A stretch of DNA of 64,000 bases. Origin: JBKQHQ01 sp052148715. GTDB lineage: Bacteria > Pseudomonadota > Alphaproteobacteria > Rhizobiales > Xanthobacteraceae. The notes beneath the pieces are model-generated. The model searched no databases and had not been told where the DNA came from. It saw only the letters and a program-made list of their open reading frames with translations. Both the position numbers and the translations under genes were made by a program. Shown one piece after another: positions 62,260 through 64,000 of this stretch. The stretch is from assembly GCA_052148715.1 (NCBI GenBank), contig JBKQHQ010000248.1, positions 1 to 64,000 on the forward strand, in the 5' to 3' direction. How positions within the stretch are numbered: the stretch's first letter is position 1; each line of letters opens with the position of its first letter.

Positions 62260-62952
62260 TCACGTCAGCTCGACGACCAATCCGTCCTTGATGGTCACGC
62301 GCCGATCCATGCGCGCGGCAATCTCCATGTTGTGGGTGGCGACGATGGTCGCGAGCTTGGACGCGCGAATGAGTTGATTGAGCGCATTGAACACGTGATC
62401 CGAGGTTTTCGGATCGAGGTTGCCGGTCGGCTCATCGGCCAACAGGATGCGCGGCGCGTTGGCCACCGCCCGGGCGATGGCGACCCGTTGCTGCTCGCCG
62501 CCCGAAAGCTCGGATGGCCTATGGGTCAGCCGCTGACCGAGCCCGAGATAGGTCAGGAGCTCGACGGCGCGGGTCTTCGATTCGACGCTCGAAAGCCCAC
62601 CGATCATTTGCGGCAACATCACGTTTTCCAGAGCCGTGAATTCCGGCAGCAAATAGTGGAATTGGTAGACGAAGCCGATGTCGGTGCGGCGCAGCCGGGT
62701 GCGGGCCGTATCCGAGAGCTCGGAGGTTGCGACCCCTTGGATATAGACATCGCCGCGATCCGCATGTTCAAGGAGCCCGGCAATATGCAAGAGGGTCGAC
62801 TTCCCGGCGCCCGACGGACCGACGAGCGCGACCGACTGCCCCGGCCACAAGGCAAGCTCCACGCCTTTGAGAACAACGAGCGTCTCGTGGCCTTGCCGAT
62901 AATGCCGCTCGACCCCCTGCAGGTAGACGACCGGAGTCTGCTCGCCGTTCAT
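62260..62952 (-). CDS. lolD: Lipoprotein-releasing ABC transporter ATPase LolD
   Basis: 230 residues. ATPase of the LolCDE complex, which extracts lipoproteins from the inner membrane for delivery to the outer membrane. Walker A GPSGAGKST is at 45-53, the Q-loop at VYQFHYLLPEFTALENVMLP, the signature LSGGEQQ at 149-155, and Walker B ILLADE at 169-174 with the H-loop His in ATHNME. It starts 9 bp after the lolC/E stop, so the two are co-transcribed. Confidence 0.95.
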   Translation of the reverse strand: MNGEQTPVVYLQGVERHYRQGHETLVVLKGVELALWPGQSVALVGPSGAGKSTLLHIAGLLEHADRGDVYIQGVATSELSDTARTRLRRTDIGFVYQFHYLLPEFTALENVMLPQMIGGLSSVESKTRAVELLTYLGLGQRLTHRPSELSGGEQQRVAIARAVANAPRILLADEPTGNLDPKTSDHVFNALNQLIRASKLATIVATHNMEIAARMDRRVTIKDGLVVELT

Positions 62953-62961
62953 TGACGGTCC

Positions 62962-64000
62962 TTATTCGTACCGCAGGGCTTCGACCGGATCGAGCCGCGC
63001 CGCGCGCCAGGATGGATAGAGCGTTGCGAGAAGCGACAGGGCAAGCGCCATGACGACCACCGCCGTGGTTTCGCCCGGATCCATGTCGGCCGGCAGGCGC
63101 GAAAGGAAATACAGCTCTGCAGGGAAAATGTTGGTCTCGGTGATCCATGACAGGAATTGCCGGATCCCCTCGATATTCAGGCACACCAGGGTGCCGACGA
63201 CAAGTCCGACGAGCGTGCCGACCACGCCGATCGATGCGCCGGTTATGAGGAAGATCCGCATCACCGCGCCTTGCGTCGCGCCCATGGTGCGCAAGATGGC
63301 GATGTCGGCGCCTTTGTCCTTCACCAGCATGATCAGCCCGGAGACGATGTTGAGCGCCGCCACGAGCACGATCAGCGTCAGGATCACGAACATCACGTTG
63401 CGCTCGACCTGCAGCGCGCCGAAAAACGTCGCGTTGCGCTGATGCCAGTTGATGATGAAGGTGGGGCGCTGGGCCGCATTGGCGACAACAGCCTTGAAGC
63501 GATCGACCTCGTCCGGATTGTCGATGAACACTTCGATCGCGGTGACGTCGCCTGCCCGGTTGAAATACGCTTGCGCCTCCTTGAGCGGCATGTAGACGAA
63601 GCCGGCATCGTATTCTGACATGCCGATCTCGAAGATCGCCCCGATCTTGTACGGCTTGATGCGCGGGGTCACCCCCATCGGCGTCACCGCGCCGCGCGGT
63701 GCCACGAGCGTGATGCTGTCCCCGGTCTGCAGCGACAACTGGGTGGCAAGCCGCTTCCCGATCAACACGCCTTGGCCGGTGTCGAACCCGTCGAGCGTGC
63801 CGTACTTGATGTTCGACGCGATGGAAGGAAGCTTCATGATGTCCGCGACGCGCATGCCGCGCACCAATACGCCGGCGGAATTGAACGGCGAGGAGGCAAG
63901 CGCTTGGCCTTCGACCAAGGGGGCGGCGAGCCGCACGCCGGGGACCGTCGAGATCCGCTCGCTCACCTGCTCCCAGTCGGTGAGGGGCGACTCCTGCGGT
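62962..64000 (-). CDS. lolC: Lipoprotein-releasing system permease LolC/LolE (partial, 5' end outside)
   Basis: The gene runs off the right edge; 345 codons of the C-terminal part are visible, with SPLTDWEQVSERISTVPGV at the edge in frame. The periplasmic MacB-like domain (APLVEGQALASSPFNSAGVLVRGMR) precedes three membrane spans of the FtsX type (VERNVMFVILTLIVLVAALNIVSGLIMLVKDKGADIAILRTMGATQGAVMRIFLITGASIGVVGTLVGL), ending ARLDPVEALRYE. Alphaproteobacteria often have a single LolC/E-type subunit, so C versus E is not assigned firmly. Confidence 0.92.
   Translation of the reverse strand, partial: PQESPLTDWEQVSERISTVPGVRLAAPLVEGQALASSPFNSAGVLVRGMRVADIMKLPSIASNIKYGTLDGFDTGQGVLIGKRLATQLSLQTGDSITLVAPRGAVTPMGVTPRIKPYKIGAIFEIGMSEYDAGFVYMPLKEAQAYFNRAGDVTAIEVFIDNPDEVDRFKAVVANAAQRPTFIINWHQRNATFFGALQVERNVMFVILTLIVLVAALNIVSGLIMLVKDKGADIAILRTMGATQGAVMRIFLITGASIGVVGTLVGLVVGTLVCLNIEGIRQFLSWITETNIFPAELYFLSRLPADMDPGETTAVVVMALALSLLATLYPSWRAARLDPVEALRYE

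Overview
The window is GC-rich chromosomal DNA from an alphaproteobacterium. The best fit is order Hyphomicrobiales (Rhizobiales), in or near the Nitrobacteraceae/Xanthobacteraceae. Supporting points are the eno-ftsB-pdhABC order, a lipoyl domain on the pyruvate dehydrogenase E1 beta subunit, an LpxI-type lipid A gene, Omp25/RopB-like small porins, a long C-terminal extension on ribosomal protein S2, and alphaproteobacterial GAAC/GTTC direct-repeat SOS boxes. No rRNA, tRNA or CRISPR array was recognised.

Layout. 1-4.7 kb (+): end of eno, ftsB and the pyruvate dehydrogenase genes pdhA-pdhB-pdhC. 4.8-11.0 kb (-): tpiA, secG, pyrG, a glyoxalase-fold gene, kdsA and an MFS transporter. 11.2-19.8 kb (+): ppiD, trpE-trpG-trpD-trpC, moaC, moeA and lexA. 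20.1-22.2 kb (+): two paralogous small porins with near-identical terminators. 22.4-27.8 kb: comEC (-), then gltX and gltA (+). 27.8-42.9 kb (-): the envelope/translation cluster read as rpsB-tsf-pyrH-frr-uppS-cdsA-dxr-rseP-bamA-lpxD-fabZ-lpxA-lpxI-lpxB. 43.1-50.9 kb is accessory: a dihydroxyphthalate-decarboxylase-like protein, aroE, two class II aldolases, a GbsR/MarR regulator with a perfect 34-bp palindrome centred on its own start codon, a DUF4166 protein, a membrane-anchored NAD-dependent epimerase and a glutathione peroxidase. 50.9-54.3 kb (-): dnaE. 62.3-64 kb (-): lolD and the end of lolC/E.

The stretch between lolD and dnaE (54.35-62.26 kb) is the most unusual part. It holds (a) a 32-residue single-span membrane protein whose promoter carries an SOS box, a candidate SidA-like division inhibitor; (b) a complete 3,853-bp IS1-like mobile element (54626-58478) with about 25-bp terminal inverted repeats, an 8-bp target duplication, a one-ORF transposase and five non-transposase genes; (c) a frameshifted porin remnant; (d) a second undecaprenyl-diphosphate-synthase-type gene in a small cluster with a winged-helix regulator and a candidate operator; and (e) a signal peptidase I gene.

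Most of the window serves central carbon entry (PDH, citrate synthase), tryptophan and molybdopterin synthesis, and cell-envelope building (lipid A, undecaprenyl phosphate, BAM, Lol). The accessory islands carry the regulatory and mobile novelty. All calls come from reading the sequence; no database search was run.
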